Source: Rhabditoides inermis | Taxonomy: Eukaryota > Nematoda > Chromadorea > Rhabditida > Rhabditidae | Assembly (NCBI GenBank): GCA_963966185.1 | Contig: CAWZYM010000079.1 | Coordinates: forward strand, 55,001 to 119,000 | DNA length: 64,000 nt | Direction: 5' to 3' | In this document: one piece after another, positions 22,801 to 33,331 of the stretch | Position numbering within the stretch: the first letter of the stretch is position 1 | Layout of the letters: each line of letters opens with the position of its first letter | Notes under the pieces: model-generated | Told to the model about the DNA's origin: nothing | What the model saw: only the letters and a program-made list of their open reading frames with translations | Databases searched by the model: none | Program-made: the position numbers and the translations under genes

Positions 22801-24221
22801 ATAATCTGGTTCTCTATTTTCAATTCGCGCTAAATTGAAATATGATACTCAGAAAAAGAAAAAAACTACCTTCATTCCCTTCTTTGGCCAGAATCTCACT
22901 GGATGCAGAATTCGGAGCAAACCGATCAGAGTACAAATGATACCGAACAACCACAGACAAGCGATGTATATGTCTAAATGTATAGTTATTAATTTAAACG
23001 AGACAATTACTTACAAAAAGTGCTGACAGCCAGATAGTATGGTTTGATTTGATTACAAGCTCGAGCCAGAATGTTGGAATATATGTGAGTCATCTGACAA
23101 TCCTTCGCGATAGCACTGTTGAGAGATGTCTATATATACTGATGTCAGAATTGTTTATATAGTTATGATAGGGTATACCCATTTTCACTGTACGGAAATT
23201 TGCTATGTCGACCCAGACACGAACGAGACAATAAGAAAATGACGTCGAAAAGGGCGATTTTTATTGTTTTTGAGCTCAAAAGAAAGAGAAAAAAATTACA
23301 GATCTCGAGAAGACAATCTGTTTGTTGTACCCATGAGTTCACTTTCCCGCAGTTTTATTTTTTTTCGGTTGATTTTGAACAAGTTATTAGAGAAACACTG
23401 AATTTCCTATCAAAATTTACAATTTCTGAAGTGCGATAACATCAAAAGCGAGTCGACAATCGCTTGAGAACGGTGACAGGATACTTCTATTTCAGAGGGG
23501 AAAAATTAGAAAATTTTTGAACGGAGTTATCAGCTCTGAAAACTGCTCCGATCTGCTTCATTTGACTTGAAAAAGACCCTTGATTCTTTAAAAAAAAAAA
23601 GGAAAAAAAAGCTTGCGCGCAACGATAGCGCGACTAAATGCGATGAAATGATGTTTGAAAAATATGCGGCGAATGAACAAGCGTACCGTGAACGAGAGGA
23701 ATACCCTATACTTACTTTTATATACAATGTGCTGTTTTCAATATGTTTGAATGACGTATACACTCCAGTATCTTGAATAGCGTTGTGTAATACATTCGAG
23801 ATGTCCTCGAACAAAGTCAAATTTTTGCACCCGTGACTTGAATTCAATATACAGTTCCATTTCGTCTGTATTACAACAAATCAGTACTAATAAAACAATG
23901 CTTCGCCTCACCTTGTAGGATCTTATTACATTAGTGAGAGTGTCAATTTCATCTTTTTCGGTGTCTTGCGCATCCCTTTGCAAACACACAATAGAATCAC
24001 AAGCTGTTTTGAACAGATTGTTGATTTTGCTATCGAAGTCGATGTAAAGTGATTTGATATTCTAATCGAAGCATTATTTGAGTGATTGTACCAACGAAAT
24101 ATTACCTTGATCTGATTTAATATATCGTGAAGATAGTTGAGCGACGTTGATTGGATGCGGTGGCGTGCTTTTGTAACTTTGTCAGATATCCCTTAAAGGA
24201 ACAATATAATATCATCATACC
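19877..24221 (-). pseudogene. Phosphatase-kinase gene copy B, 5'-truncated
   Basis: The exon order matches copy A from the second extracellular loop to the kinase stop (TAA at 19,877-19,879). The most upstream recognisable exon (about 24,190-24,108, GISDKVTKARHRIQ) follows an acceptor-like site, and homology ends near 24,221. The signal peptide, TM1-TM4 and first loop are missing. What remains looks undamaged: TM5 (near 23,090-22,880, YIYIACLWLFGIICTLIGLL), PTP with HCADGLGRS (about 21,925-21,953), and kinase with GSGTYGEVY, DIKPGNF and DFG. There are no frameshifts in the exons I followed. A 540-bp insertion occupies an intron near 23.2-23.7 kb. It is most likely a pseudogene. It could instead make a protein anchored only by TM5, if a promoter was acquired. 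Confidence 0.7.
23168..23709. mobile_element. Small insertion element in an intron of copy B
   Basis: Copies B and C share sequence on both sides, but only B has this 540 bp. Its ends are inverted: ATAGGGTATACCC on the left, and GGAATACCCTAT on the right, which reads ATAGGGTATTCC in reverse. There is no coding capacity, so it looks like a MITE. Confidence 0.6.
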
Positions 24222-25035
24222 GTCGAGTCGGGAAGGGAAGAGGGCTTTCAGTCTTTTTTATGCCGCACGGTCTTTCGCCATGCTGATTTTGGCACAAGTT
24301 TCCATTCCAAGCGCGAACTACACATTAAAGTGGTCTTCTCCAATTCTCCAAGAGCCCAATTCATGCACGCAAACACGTTGCATACGAAACAACTACATAG
24401 AGCGTCAATCATGGAACTGTTTCCGCATATTCCAAAAATCGCTCTACTCGTATGACTACAGTGGTTAATAGTGGGACGGCTCGCTGCGATCGTAGTTGAC
24501 CTAATTCGGACGAAATGGACGCGAAGCCTTCCTCACAATTAAACTTATACAGACTTAGCTTAGCGAAAATTAGATCCCTCCTCGTATTAGTTGAGATCGC
24601 CATGAAAAAAAAATCAATATCAACTTTTCTATCTCTCCCTATTCGATCAGTTCAATTCAATTCATATGTTTCATATGTTTGTTATTACAATTACAGTTAG
24701 GTTTGCGCATGTTTGTGTTAGTATTTGTAAACGTTAAATGCGGTTTTTTTTTGCATTAGGTCAAGCCAAACTGACTATGACTATCTTTACGCAAGTACTT
24801 TTTAACATAAAATAAATTTCTTCTCCAAAAACCTTACACTCGTATATCACAGCTGGCAAAGTGAAAATGAACTGTCTGCGTTCTCTTCAAACATATTCTG
24901 TCAGAATTGGTTGCAGGAGCCGTTCGATTGGCCACCACTGTACAACTTTGCATTTCAGTTGTTCAATACTAATGACGTGATTATGTATATAAACAAATAG
25001 ATCTCGTTCATTGTATGTGAAACTGTATCATAGGT
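24222..25035. other. Unassigned spacer upstream of copy B
   Basis: AT-rich, with no supported exon. A short stretch (ACGAAATGGACGCGAAGC near 24,509) recurs near 63,314. I see no promoter that would clearly serve copy B. Confidence 0.4.
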
Positions 25036-25037
25036 AT

Positions 25038-25137
25038 AATTCTCTTTCGAAAAGTACATCAGTAAAGAGAAGTGGTTTGTTTTGATCTGATTCCACAAAA
25101 GCACATGCATAAAATCTCTTCGCAGCTGACTAAAATT
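25038..25137. mobile_element. Solo arm of the MITE
   Basis: One inverted-repeat arm only (CTCTTTCGAAAAGTACATC through GCAGCTGACTAAAAT), matching the arms at 17,860 and 31,678. It abuts the gene X fragment at 25,138. Confidence 0.65.
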
Positions 25138-25218
25138 TGTAGTGGGAGGTAGACGTAGTTTGCCATGTATGGTGCAGGTTATAAATGAGTGGACAGTTAG
25201 ATATTGTGTCAGGTATAA
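25138..25218 (+). pseudogene. Fragment of gene X, upstream half
   Basis: It matches 7,170-7,242 (last part of intron 10 up to the acceptor before exon 11; shared GGTGCAGGTTAT.AATGAGTGGACAG). The other half of the same remnant is at 31,017-31,258, separated by the LINE. Confidence 0.7.
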
Positions 25219-25352
25219 TAATAATATTTATTACCGCGTATACTATATATATGAACACAGGACAAACACATAATAAGAGTGAATACGGCATTGGAAAATG
25301 AATAAACACAAAAATAGGATAAAACAGATAACACAGGTTCCCAAATGAGCAC

Positions 25353-27260
25353 TTATCTAATTTTGGACGGAGGGAACAAATGGGGGTTATCTAGGAGGTA
25401 CGATTTCACTGTTTGATGTTTCGCAGATAAAATGATGTTGTTGGGGAGTGTGTTCCATAGTGCAAAAACCCTACTGAAAAACGTGCTGCTCTTTAAAGTT
25501 GTGTCAAAGCAAGGAATCAGGCGCCACCCATGAGAAACGCGAGACCGGGAAGGTACAATGTTGAAGAGGCCAGAATACTCTAGACTAGTGCGATTAGTCA
25601 TAACCTTATGAATATACGCAATATCGTTTATTAAGCGTCGCTCTTCGAGCGTTTGGAGATCTAATAGCTGGAGGCGTTGGGGATAAGTGAGCGAGAAAAA
25701 GCCGGCACGGTGACATATTCGGCGCGTAAAATGTCTCTGTACCGACTCAATCAGATTCACCGACCCCACATCTATAGGATTCCATAATTCTGTACAATAC
25801 TCAAGTTGGCACCGAAAATAGGTTACGTATGCAACTTTAAGAACAGTGAGATTGCGAGTACGATATACGCGCAGAAAGTCGTTTATGGAGTGAAACGTAT
25901 TCTGAACAATGTTGGAATAGTGATCGTCAAAGACAAGAGAACTGCTGATAGAGACGCCTAAATCCCTGACTGTATCGGCAGGGGCGAGAGTTGTGCCGTG
26001 TGCGGAATACTCATGCCTGGGATTACGACGTCCTATATGCAGTATCTGTGTTTTCTGAGTAGATATTTGTAAACCCCACTGAAGGGACCACCATGCGACT
26101 AAATCAATTGCCACTTGAAATTTATGCTGGGCGGAAGGATCATTCGCATCAAATGCGAAGGAAATTTTCAAATCATCGGCGTAAAGCGCACACTCAACAT
26201 AGTCGGGAAGATTGGAGATGATATCATTAATATATACATTGAACAGTATGGGACCTAGGCAAGACCCCTGTGGTACACCACAGTTGACAAGCCGTGGAGA
26301 GGAAAGCTCATCACCGACCATTACTTGTTGGCGACGGTCGGTCAAGAAACTTCTAATCCATCCCAATACGTTACCGCGAATTCCCAGCGAATGCAACTTT
26401 TTGTATAGCAAGTTGTGATTAATAGTATCGAATGCCTTCTTGAAATCAAAGTATATACAATCGATAACCATTCCATTAGATAGGTGTTTCAACCAGTGAC
26501 TATGACACTCAATAAGTTGAGCGTTTGTGGATCTATTCTTGCGAAAGCCAAATTGCCTAGATGTGAGAAGCGAATTCCTCTCAAGAAATTCCGTAATTTG
26601 CTTGACGCATATGCGTTCCAGAACTTTCGCAACACTACTTATAAGGCTGATAGGCCGGTAGTTGAGTGGATCATCACGAGCCCCCTTTTTATAAAGAGGT
26701 TTTATATACGCCAGTTTCCAAATCTCAGGGACATTGCATACGGAAGTAGACATTGAAAAAAGAATAGAGAGTGGGACCGAAATCGTATCAACCGTATTTT
26801 TCAAAAAGGCATGCGAAATATTGTCAGGGCTCGTGTTCATTTTAGATGCTAGTTTGGAAATAGTTTTGTGTACATGTGCATACGAAATCTCAATGGTGGA
26901 GAGCTGACTGACAGCACAAGGAAGGGGCGCACCCGCAGGGATAGGACCTCGCTGCGAGAAGATCGCATCGAAGCACTCTCCGAACAGCTCCGCCTTCTCC
27001 CTCGACCCGTGAATCAACTCACCCTCACGAGAGAGCGAGGCGACACCATCACCAGGAAACAGTTTGGCGCGTACATCCCGAAATAGCGCGCGCTTGTTGC
27101 TACCATTGATTAATCTCGCCTCGCGTTTGCAGTTCCAAGAGAATAACGCCTTTCGTAGTTTATTTTGTGCTCTGTCCGAAGCACGGCTGGAAGGCTGTCT
27201 AATCGAATACTTAAGAGCTGCGCGTTTCAATTTGAGAATATGACTGCTCGGCTCAGTCAC
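25353..27260 (-). CDS. LINE reverse transcriptase domain (ORF2, 3' part)
   Basis: About 635 codons without a stop. RT motifs in order are YIKPLYKKGARDDPLNYRPI, RQFGFRKNRSTNAQL, FDFKKAFDTINH, GVPQGSCLGPILFN and the catalytic LYADDLKIS. The C-terminal region ends in a CR1/Jockey-type domain (LWNPIDVGSVNLIESVQR). RT copies the element RNA at a nicked target. The true frame continues from the endonuclease across the nested insertion: removing that insertion with one target-duplication copy would restore one open frame. The ORF itself looks undamaged, so the LINE is probably young. Confidence 0.85.
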   Translation of the reverse strand: MTEPSSHILKLKRAALKYSIRQPSSRASDRAQNKLRKALFSWNCKREARLINGSNKRALFRDVRAKLFPGDGVASLSREGELIHGSREKAELFGECFDAIFSQRGPIPAGAPLPCAVSQLSTIEISYAHVHKTISKLASKMNTSPDNISHAFLKNTVDTISVPLSILFSMSTSVCNVPEIWKLAYIKPLYKKGARDDPLNYRPISLISSVAKVLERICVKQITEFLERNSLLTSRQFGFRKNRSTNAQLIECHSHWLKHLSNGMVIDCIYFDFKKAFDTINHNLLYKKLHSLGIRGNVLGWIRSFLTDRRQQVMVGDELSSPRLVNCGVPQGSCLGPILFNVYINDIISNLPDYVECALYADDLKISFAFDANDPSAQHKFQVAIDLVAWWSLQWGLQISTQKTQILHIGRRNPRHEYSAHGTTLAPADTVRDLGVSISSSLVFDDHYSNIVQNTFHSINDFLRVYRTRNLTVLKVAYVTYFRCQLEYCTELWNPIDVGSVNLIESVQRHFTRRICHRAGFFSLTYPQRLQLLDLQTLEERRLINDIAYIHKVMTNRTSLEYSGLFNIVPSRSRVSHGWRLIPCFDTTLKSSTFFSRVFALWNTLPNNIILSAKHQTVKSYLLDNPHLFPPSKIR

Positions 27261-29334
27261 GACTAGTAGGAAACTAGTCGAAAAACTACTAGGAAACGAG
27301 CTAGTTTCCTACTAGTGAGGTGGTAAATTAGTCGGCGGCTAGTTACGATAGTGACTAGTTTACTAGTAGTTTTTTGTTGAAAAAAATAGTAGGAAAAATA
27401 GTGAACTAGTTTACTAGTAGTTTTTTGTTGTTGAAAAATAGTAGGATTTTTATGCGTCATTTGTATAAAATCGGACAGTAATAACGATTTTGAGTAAACA
27501 AATTTATCATTTCAACATCAGAGGATCAGAGCACGATAAGTGAACAACTCAAAACATTCAATTATTTACAGACAATAAATATGAAGTTTACAGGAATATT
27601 GCAATCGAATGTGTAGCGTCATAACATCTTAGATCATGCTGTTTTACGAATTGCTTGAAAACTAGTAAAAGGAGCGCGGAATGGGGTGGGCCTGCAGGAG
27701 CTTCCAAAATGTCTTCCTCATTTGGCGCACGACCGCCGCCATCTGACTGGAGATGAAGTCCTCGAACACGACTCGGGTGGTCACGCCGTCATCGTTCACA
27801 TGCGACCTTGAACACGTTTTGTGAACTTCAATCAACGCAACGCAACAAATTCTCATCACCGCTCATGACAATCAGTTGTCTACCCCTCACCTGAGATGAA
27901 GCTTGGCGTGCGCGCGTGCGCCTCAGATTATCCGAACTTCGATCACCGACTCCACGTGACGAGCCAGTCGCCTCAAAAAGAACATTCAAGATAAATCAAC
28001 AATCATCAGAGGCTTCACTGATTGCAATTACCTCTGACCTTGTTTTTTTTATGACAGCCTCATTTGGTGGTCATGCTGCCAATACTCGATATCATGGCTC
28101 TTGCTGAGAGTACGCAGATGTCATATCAGGCAACGCTCTACCACACACGCCCACTATAGAACATAATTCTCACCTTGCCTAGTGATGAAGACCCAGCGAG
28201 GCCGTGTCGGTGTCCGCTCTCCATACCGCGGCACGTCACCTAAAATTGTAAAAATACAATACCTATACATTTACAGACTAGCGCTATTAGCTACTACGCT
28301 ATTAGCTCACATAACGTGATTAATATCAATCAAATCGTTGAAGATCAGCAGAGTGAAATACAATCAATTCCTCGTCTCACCTCGCCTGCTTGATGACGTA
28401 TGAAGTGCGCCACATGGGCGAACACGCGCGACGCATGTACGGGGTCCTTGCCAGCTCGCAAATCACCTGTAATCACACGTTATGCTGTGCCAAAGTTGAG
28501 TGATAAACAATTGTTTCGGAGCGAGATAATGTGAGTGAAAAAAGCGAAAGCGAACAATGGAACAATATGGCGAATCGGTGTAACGGATCGGGAATTGTTA
28601 AGATTCAATACATACTGGGAAATATAATTTGAAAAAGAAGATGAATGAGGGGTTTGAAGACGGAGATGAAGACGGAGATGACGACGGAAGTTATGAATAT
28701 AGTTTTCTTCAGGAAGATAGTTGGGGCCTCTGTGCATTTGACTACAGAAATGAAGATACTCATTTTCCGCGCGGGACCATGTACCGGGCAGTCGGTGAAA
28801 ATGATATCGTGCCTTCCCAATTGTGTCGAGAAATGAGCATGCGCTTTCAAAATTGCAGCCTGCGAGATCATTTTCACCCACTGCCCGGTGTGTGGTGCCC
28901 GGTGTGTGGTAAATGAGTATCTTCATTTCTGTAGTCAAATGCACAGAGGCCCCAACTATCTCCCTGAAGAAAACTATATGCGCTTTCATCTAATATTTTG
29001 GCAACAACAAAAAACAAACGGAAAGATGTTGTGCGCGACAATGCTGATCAGGCAGGTCGACTAGAATGAGCACACCCATGCTCTGATATCATAAATGCAT
29101 ACAAAGAAAAATACATTAAAACAACAATTAAAACAAAACAAACAACAACTTTCGTCAAAACAATACGAAAATGTTGCTGTACAGTATATTACAAATCGTG
29201 GTGGGACCATTTTGAAAAGACTAGTAGGAAACTAGTAGGAAATTTTTCTACTAGTTTTTGAACTAGTTTACTAGTAGTCAAAAATTTAGCTAGTTTCCTA
29301 GTAGGAAAAAATTGGGCGAGCTAGTTTCCTACTA
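27261..29334. mobile_element. Nested non-autonomous DNA element in the LINE
   Basis: It is flanked by GTCAC on both sides (27,256-27,260 and 29,335-29,339). Both ends carry inverted TAGTAGGAAACTAG-type repeats, with further ACTAGTAG copies just inside each end (27,261-27,450 and 29,219-29,334). No transposase frame is visible in the 2.07 kb. The ends are slightly offset if the duplication is 5 bp. An 8-bp duplication with two mismatches, as in hAT elements, is the alternative. Confidence 0.7.
28696..28980. repeat. Long imperfect palindrome inside the nested element
   Basis: Arms 28,696-28,806 and 28,867-28,980 are inverted copies: AGTTGGGGCCTCTGTGCATT against its complement, and CCGGGCAGT.GGTGAAAATGAT against its complement. 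A roughly 60-base loop separates them. It could be a separate fold-back insertion. Confidence 0.75.
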
Positions 29335-30365
29335 GTCACCCACAGGCCAGTGGGAAGGTTAGTATTTTTATACGGGGGCAGAACGGGAATGTGAGTGTGG
29401 ATGAGGTGTTGCATTCGCTGGTTGAAAAGCGCGGTAGCCTGTTCTAATGTCAGTCCTATAAAGGCAAGTGTCCTATCAGTACAAGCAATGGTTTTGTTTA
29501 TTTCATACCAATTCGCCCTCCGATATGCGAAACGCGGCCTCTCTCCAGCGGCCTCACTCACCCCGAGTCGCAGCCGATACTCAACGGGCAAGTGATCGCA
29601 GACAGAAAAACGCGGCATCACACGGACACATTGGAAAAGCGATATGGAATCAGTGAGAACGATGTCGAGAGTGTGCGCCCTTCGCCCCACTCGTCTCACC
29701 ATCGTCGCATGGCGAACCATTTGAGAAAGGGAGTGGAGTGAGACGAAGTTCATCAAAGATCGATCAAACGCCTCAGTCGCCCGGAACGAATTCCAGTCGA
29801 CCGATGGTGCATTGAAATCTCCTTGAATTATGTGACTATGGCTATCAGGTAAGAGAAGTGACTGAATTTCATGAATAAGTTTTGTTCCTGCTAGCTTGAT
29901 TTGTGGCGATGAGCCAGGTGTGCGATATGCAGTAATCAATCGCAGTGGGCGAGACATCTTTAAAACATGTGAGGAGAGAATGTCGATGCAAACTAATTCG
30001 CAAAGATTATCAATTGATATGGATAAAATGTGTTTTACAGAAAGGGAAGAGTGAGTGAGCACTAAAACGCCTCCAGCATGAGTCTTGCGATCCGATCGAT
30101 ACATGTTATAGCGGCCATCCATACAGAGACTACTCATATTATCTTCAACATTGCACCAACTTTCGGTTATCGCGAAAACAATAGGTTTAGCCTGATTCAA
30201 TAGCATATCTAAATCATACAACTTATTCCGAACTGAGCGCGCGTTTAGCAGCAGAAAATTTGCACATGGAACAACACTGGTGATTGGGGAAGGGGAAAAC
30301 TGCGAAACATCAAAAACAGTAGAACCGACCTGAACAACAGTGCTAGCGGGCCGGGGGCAGAAGTC
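29335..30365 (-). CDS. LINE endonuclease domain (ORF2, 5' part)
   Basis: APE-type endonuclease motifs are present: LLLNARSVRNKL at the start, FAITESW, HAGGVLVLTH, QGDFNAPSVDW and TLDIVLTD. The terminal SDH motif reads CDH (VCDHLPVEY). This domain nicks the target for reverse transcription. The frame opens directly after a TAG at 30,366-30,368, which also ends the ORF1-like frame. The first ATG in frame (30,173) lies inside the domain, so initiation is unclear. At 29,335 the frame runs into the nested element and stops within it at 29,298. Confidence 0.8.
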
Positions 30366-30966
30366 CTAGTCCATGGCAACGTCGGCATCTCCAGCGGTCG
30401 CTTCAAACGGCTCGCCCGATTCACCCTCGCGCACCTTCTTCGGGACCTCCTCTGCAATCGGCGAGAGCAGTACTTTGGACAAGGTGCGCTTCACAGCGGA
30501 CTTGCGGACAGACAGAGGGTTAGAGGACGAGCGAGGAGCGGTCTTCCTTCCACCCCTTCCCTTCCCGCGCCCCCTGCCACCCGGGCGGCCGCGGGAAGAG
30601 CGAGCGGTGGGGGGAGGAGAGAGAGATGGCGGCTGCGGGGTCACGGCGAGAGAGTGCGCGGGAGGAGAGGGCTCAGACGACGAGGCGGCCGCAGGCGACC
30701 CAGCAGCGAGGGAAGGGGGGAGATGGTCGGCCACAGTCGGCGGCGCAGCATGCTGATGGGCGTCGAACGGTCGGGGGTAGCGAAGGGTGACGATGCGACA
30801 ATCGCGAACCACAACCTCCACCTGGCCGGCCTTCTCGTTCCGACGGCGGCACTCGGCTTTCAGCTCCCTTTCCGTCTGCAACTCGTCCATAGTCAGATCA
30901 CGGCGAGCGTACGCGAACTGACAGCCGGACAGAGGGCCTCGGCGGTTCGACCAGATGCCAGAGAGG
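30366..30966 (-). CDS. LINE ORF1-like region, partial
   Basis: The frame contains FAYARRDLTMDELQTEREL, ECRRRNEKAG and VRDCRIVTLRYPR. This charged block is typical of the C-terminal part of ORF1 in nematode CR1-like LINEs. A Pro/Ser/Ala-rich linker follows, then a basic GRPGGRGRGKGRGGRK tract suited to RNA binding. It ends at TAG, in the same frame as the endonuclease. Its 5' end is lost in the fold-back at 30,922-31,015, so only the distal part of ORF1 survives. Confidence 0.65.
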
Positions 30967-31015
30967 AAGGCATCATCCTCTCTGGCATCTGGTCGAACCG
31001 CCGAGGCCCTCTGTC
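30922..31015. repeat. Perfect fold-back at the LINE 5' junction
   Basis: About 44 bases (CCGGACAGAGGGCCTCGGCG onward) are followed after a few bases by their exact reverse complement. This looks like a template switch or 5' inversion during target-primed reverse transcription. Confidence 0.85.
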
Positions 31016-31016
31016 C

Positions 31017-31258
31017 GGTATCGTCGCGTCTGCTGCGGCGCGGTTCGATCCCGGTGGTGGATTGCGATTCGACGGGCGCTGCGATCATCTGCCAGCTGCC
31101 GGATAAGGACGATAAGGTGGGGGAGGGGAGAGAGGGGTTGTAATCCTTTCCTCGCAGAACCACGCACTCCGCGTCTCGCTCGCTCTTCCGCCCGGCGACC
31201 CGCAGACGCTGCACCGACTCGCCTCCCTAGCAGTCAACCGACACAAGCTCAAGCTCTG
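31017..31258 (+). pseudogene. Fragment of gene X, last two exons
   Basis: Close match to 7,243-7,485: CTGCGGCGCGGTTCGATCCC, the intron, then AACCACGC.CTCCGCGTCTC through the stop (CTCTGA). The upstream half is at 25,138-25,218. The reading frame is largely kept, but the first ten exons are absent. Confidence 0.85.
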
Positions 31259-31675
31259 ATATACAATACTACGGGTTACTCGATGTGATAATAAAACATG
31301 CTCCCTTGAATGCTAATTTCTTCGTTTCATGCGTGGTTGCACTCAAACGGTAGCCAGAGAGATTGGAATGGATGGGAAATAACCGGGTAAGAAGATCCAA
31401 GATGGATCTGACTTATGAGAGGCTCGGTTTGTTGTGTACAGCTCAACTTGTCTCGATTTTTCCGTGCGCTTTGGAGTGAGCTCTCACGTGCGAGGAGAGG
31501 GTAAATCGAGCCAACCCATTTGCGCGGGAAACTGTTTTCGCAAAAGCGGCAGGTCTCATTGAGAGAGTGAGAAGACTTCTCGTGTTGTTTCTCGCTGCTC
31601 GCGCGTCGCGCACGTACTTTGTTTATATTTTATTTTGTTAGCTGTTTAGTTACATTTCTAACACTACTGTATTAT
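31259..31675. other. Duplicated spacer of the second cassette
   Basis: Matches the gene X 3' flank and the 7,580-7,760 spacer, including the AATAAA near 31,291. No gene is seen. Confidence 0.6.
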
Positions 31676-33025
31676 TCTCTTTCGAAAAGTACATAAGTAA
31701 AGAGGAGTGGTTTGTTTTGATCTGATTCAACAAAAGCACATGCATAAAATTTCTTCGCAGCTGACTAAAATATCAAAACAAACCTGCTCTTTCGAATGAT
31801 GGTTTATCCCTCTAAAATTTGTGACTTTTGTGTAGATATACGCATGCGTACACATATATTTTATATGTTTTCTTTGTTTTGCAATGATTTTTTTAAACTT
31901 TATAATATGTATAATGTATTGTGACTATGAAATAGACTAAATTTTTATTAGAATTCATAAATTATTATAATGCATAGTATTTATGTTGGCTTTCATCGAT
32001 TAGAAAGAGCAGGTTTGTTTTTATATTTTAGTCAGCTGCGAAGAAATTTTATGCATGTGCTTTTGTTGAATCAGATCAAAACAAACCACTCCTCTTTACT
32101 TATGTACTTTTCGAAAGAGAATGGATGTCCTTTTCTCAAATTTCGAAGAAAATTTTTTCAGGTTAGGTTGATGTGCGTTGATAAGAGTTAGTCGCGAATG
32201 TATGTATCAAAATTAGAAACGAAAACGTATCCTGAATATGGAAACGCATGCTCACGCGCCTGCCAGTTTCTTATTGACGCGCGTTATTAGGTTATTACGC
32301 GTCTCTCTCTCTTCACTCCTTTCGCACACCACACATCACTCCACAGTTTTCACGCCATAACTTAGGACCTCTCACCCTTGCCTAGAAACGTTCGAAAACG
32401 TATCCTGAATATGGAAAGGCATGCTCACACGCTTGCCAGTCTCTTATTGACGCGCGCTATTACGCATTCGAAAACGTATCCTGAATATGGAAACGCATGC
32501 TCACTTCTCTCCACTCCGCTCGCACACACCACCCCCACAGTTTTCGCGCCAAATTTTGGGCCCTCTCACCCCTGCCTGCTGCACCACTCGAATCGCACGG
32601 GAAGAGAGAGAGCGAGCAGAGAGCGTGCGCTCGTGAGAGAGCCAGACGCGCAGGGATGAGAGTGGCTGAGCGAAAGGCGGGGCATGCGCGTTCGGCCAAT
32701 CAAATGGCAGAGACAGGGGGGCCGAGCGACCAATGATCGCAGAGTGCAGTGGGCGGGGCTTACGTGATGCGCGTCGTCGTCGTCGTCGTCGTCGTCGTAA
32801 CGTTTAGTGGCAGAATGAGAGAAAAGTTTTCTTGAATATTTTGGATGCCGCAACCGATATTTATTTCTCGAATCTTACTCATAGGTCTTGTCAAATGACA
32901 TTCTAACAAAAAAAACACATACTATGGAGTATATCGTATTGGGATAGAGGAAAGTGTGTATGCCTTGGGGGTGACGCGCTGCGCGCGCCAAAGATCAAGA
33001 CAAACGGGCGGCGCTGCGCGCCGCC
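31676..33025. mobile_element. Composite repeat, inverted copy of 17,195-18,215
   Basis: A complete MITE with two roughly 120-base arms (31,676-31,795 and 32,005-32,122) is followed by a GC-rich body that matches 17,195-17,780 in reverse. Within it, a unit starting CGAAAACGTATCCTGAATA is present three times (near 32,221, 32,394 and 32,468). A CGT trinucleotide run lies at 32,776-32,797. No coding sequence is supported. Confidence 0.7.
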
Positions 33026-33331
33026 CTTAATAGCATGTAAGACTCTCTGAAGAAATGCGTTGTGAAAAGAGACAAGAGCGGCGATGACGAATCCAAGAGG
33101 CGAGGCGAGGTGAGAGATTTCACAGCCATCAAACGCGTTTTCAATTTTTTTAAAGTAAATTGAAAGTAATAGTACGATACCTGTATGATATACTATCATA
33201 AAAGTGCTTTGACAAGTATGCAGATCATTTCATGCACCGTGTTTTGTTTTAGTGTTGTAAATTGGTTGTATGCCGTTCGAAAACCTGAATGCTCGATGAT
33301 AAGTGTTATTGTAAATTGTGATGTTGTTCAG
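33026..33331. other. Upstream spacer of the second F-box copy
   Basis: Matches about 7,780-8,091 upstream of the first F-box gene. No other content is seen. Confidence 0.5.

Larger units (their letters stand above)
25219..31016 (-). mobile_element. CR1/Jockey-type LINE, interrupted
   Basis: A non-LTR retrotransposon on the minus strand with an ORF1-like region, APE-type endonuclease and reverse transcriptase. Its 3' end (25,219) is an AT-rich TTATTATTA tail. It sits inside a gene X remnant whose two halves flank it, with GGTAT at both junctions as a likely target duplication. It is broken by a nested DNA element (27,261-29,334) and has a fold-back at its 5' end (30,922-31,015). The clade is inferred from RT motifs. 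Confidence 0.8.
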
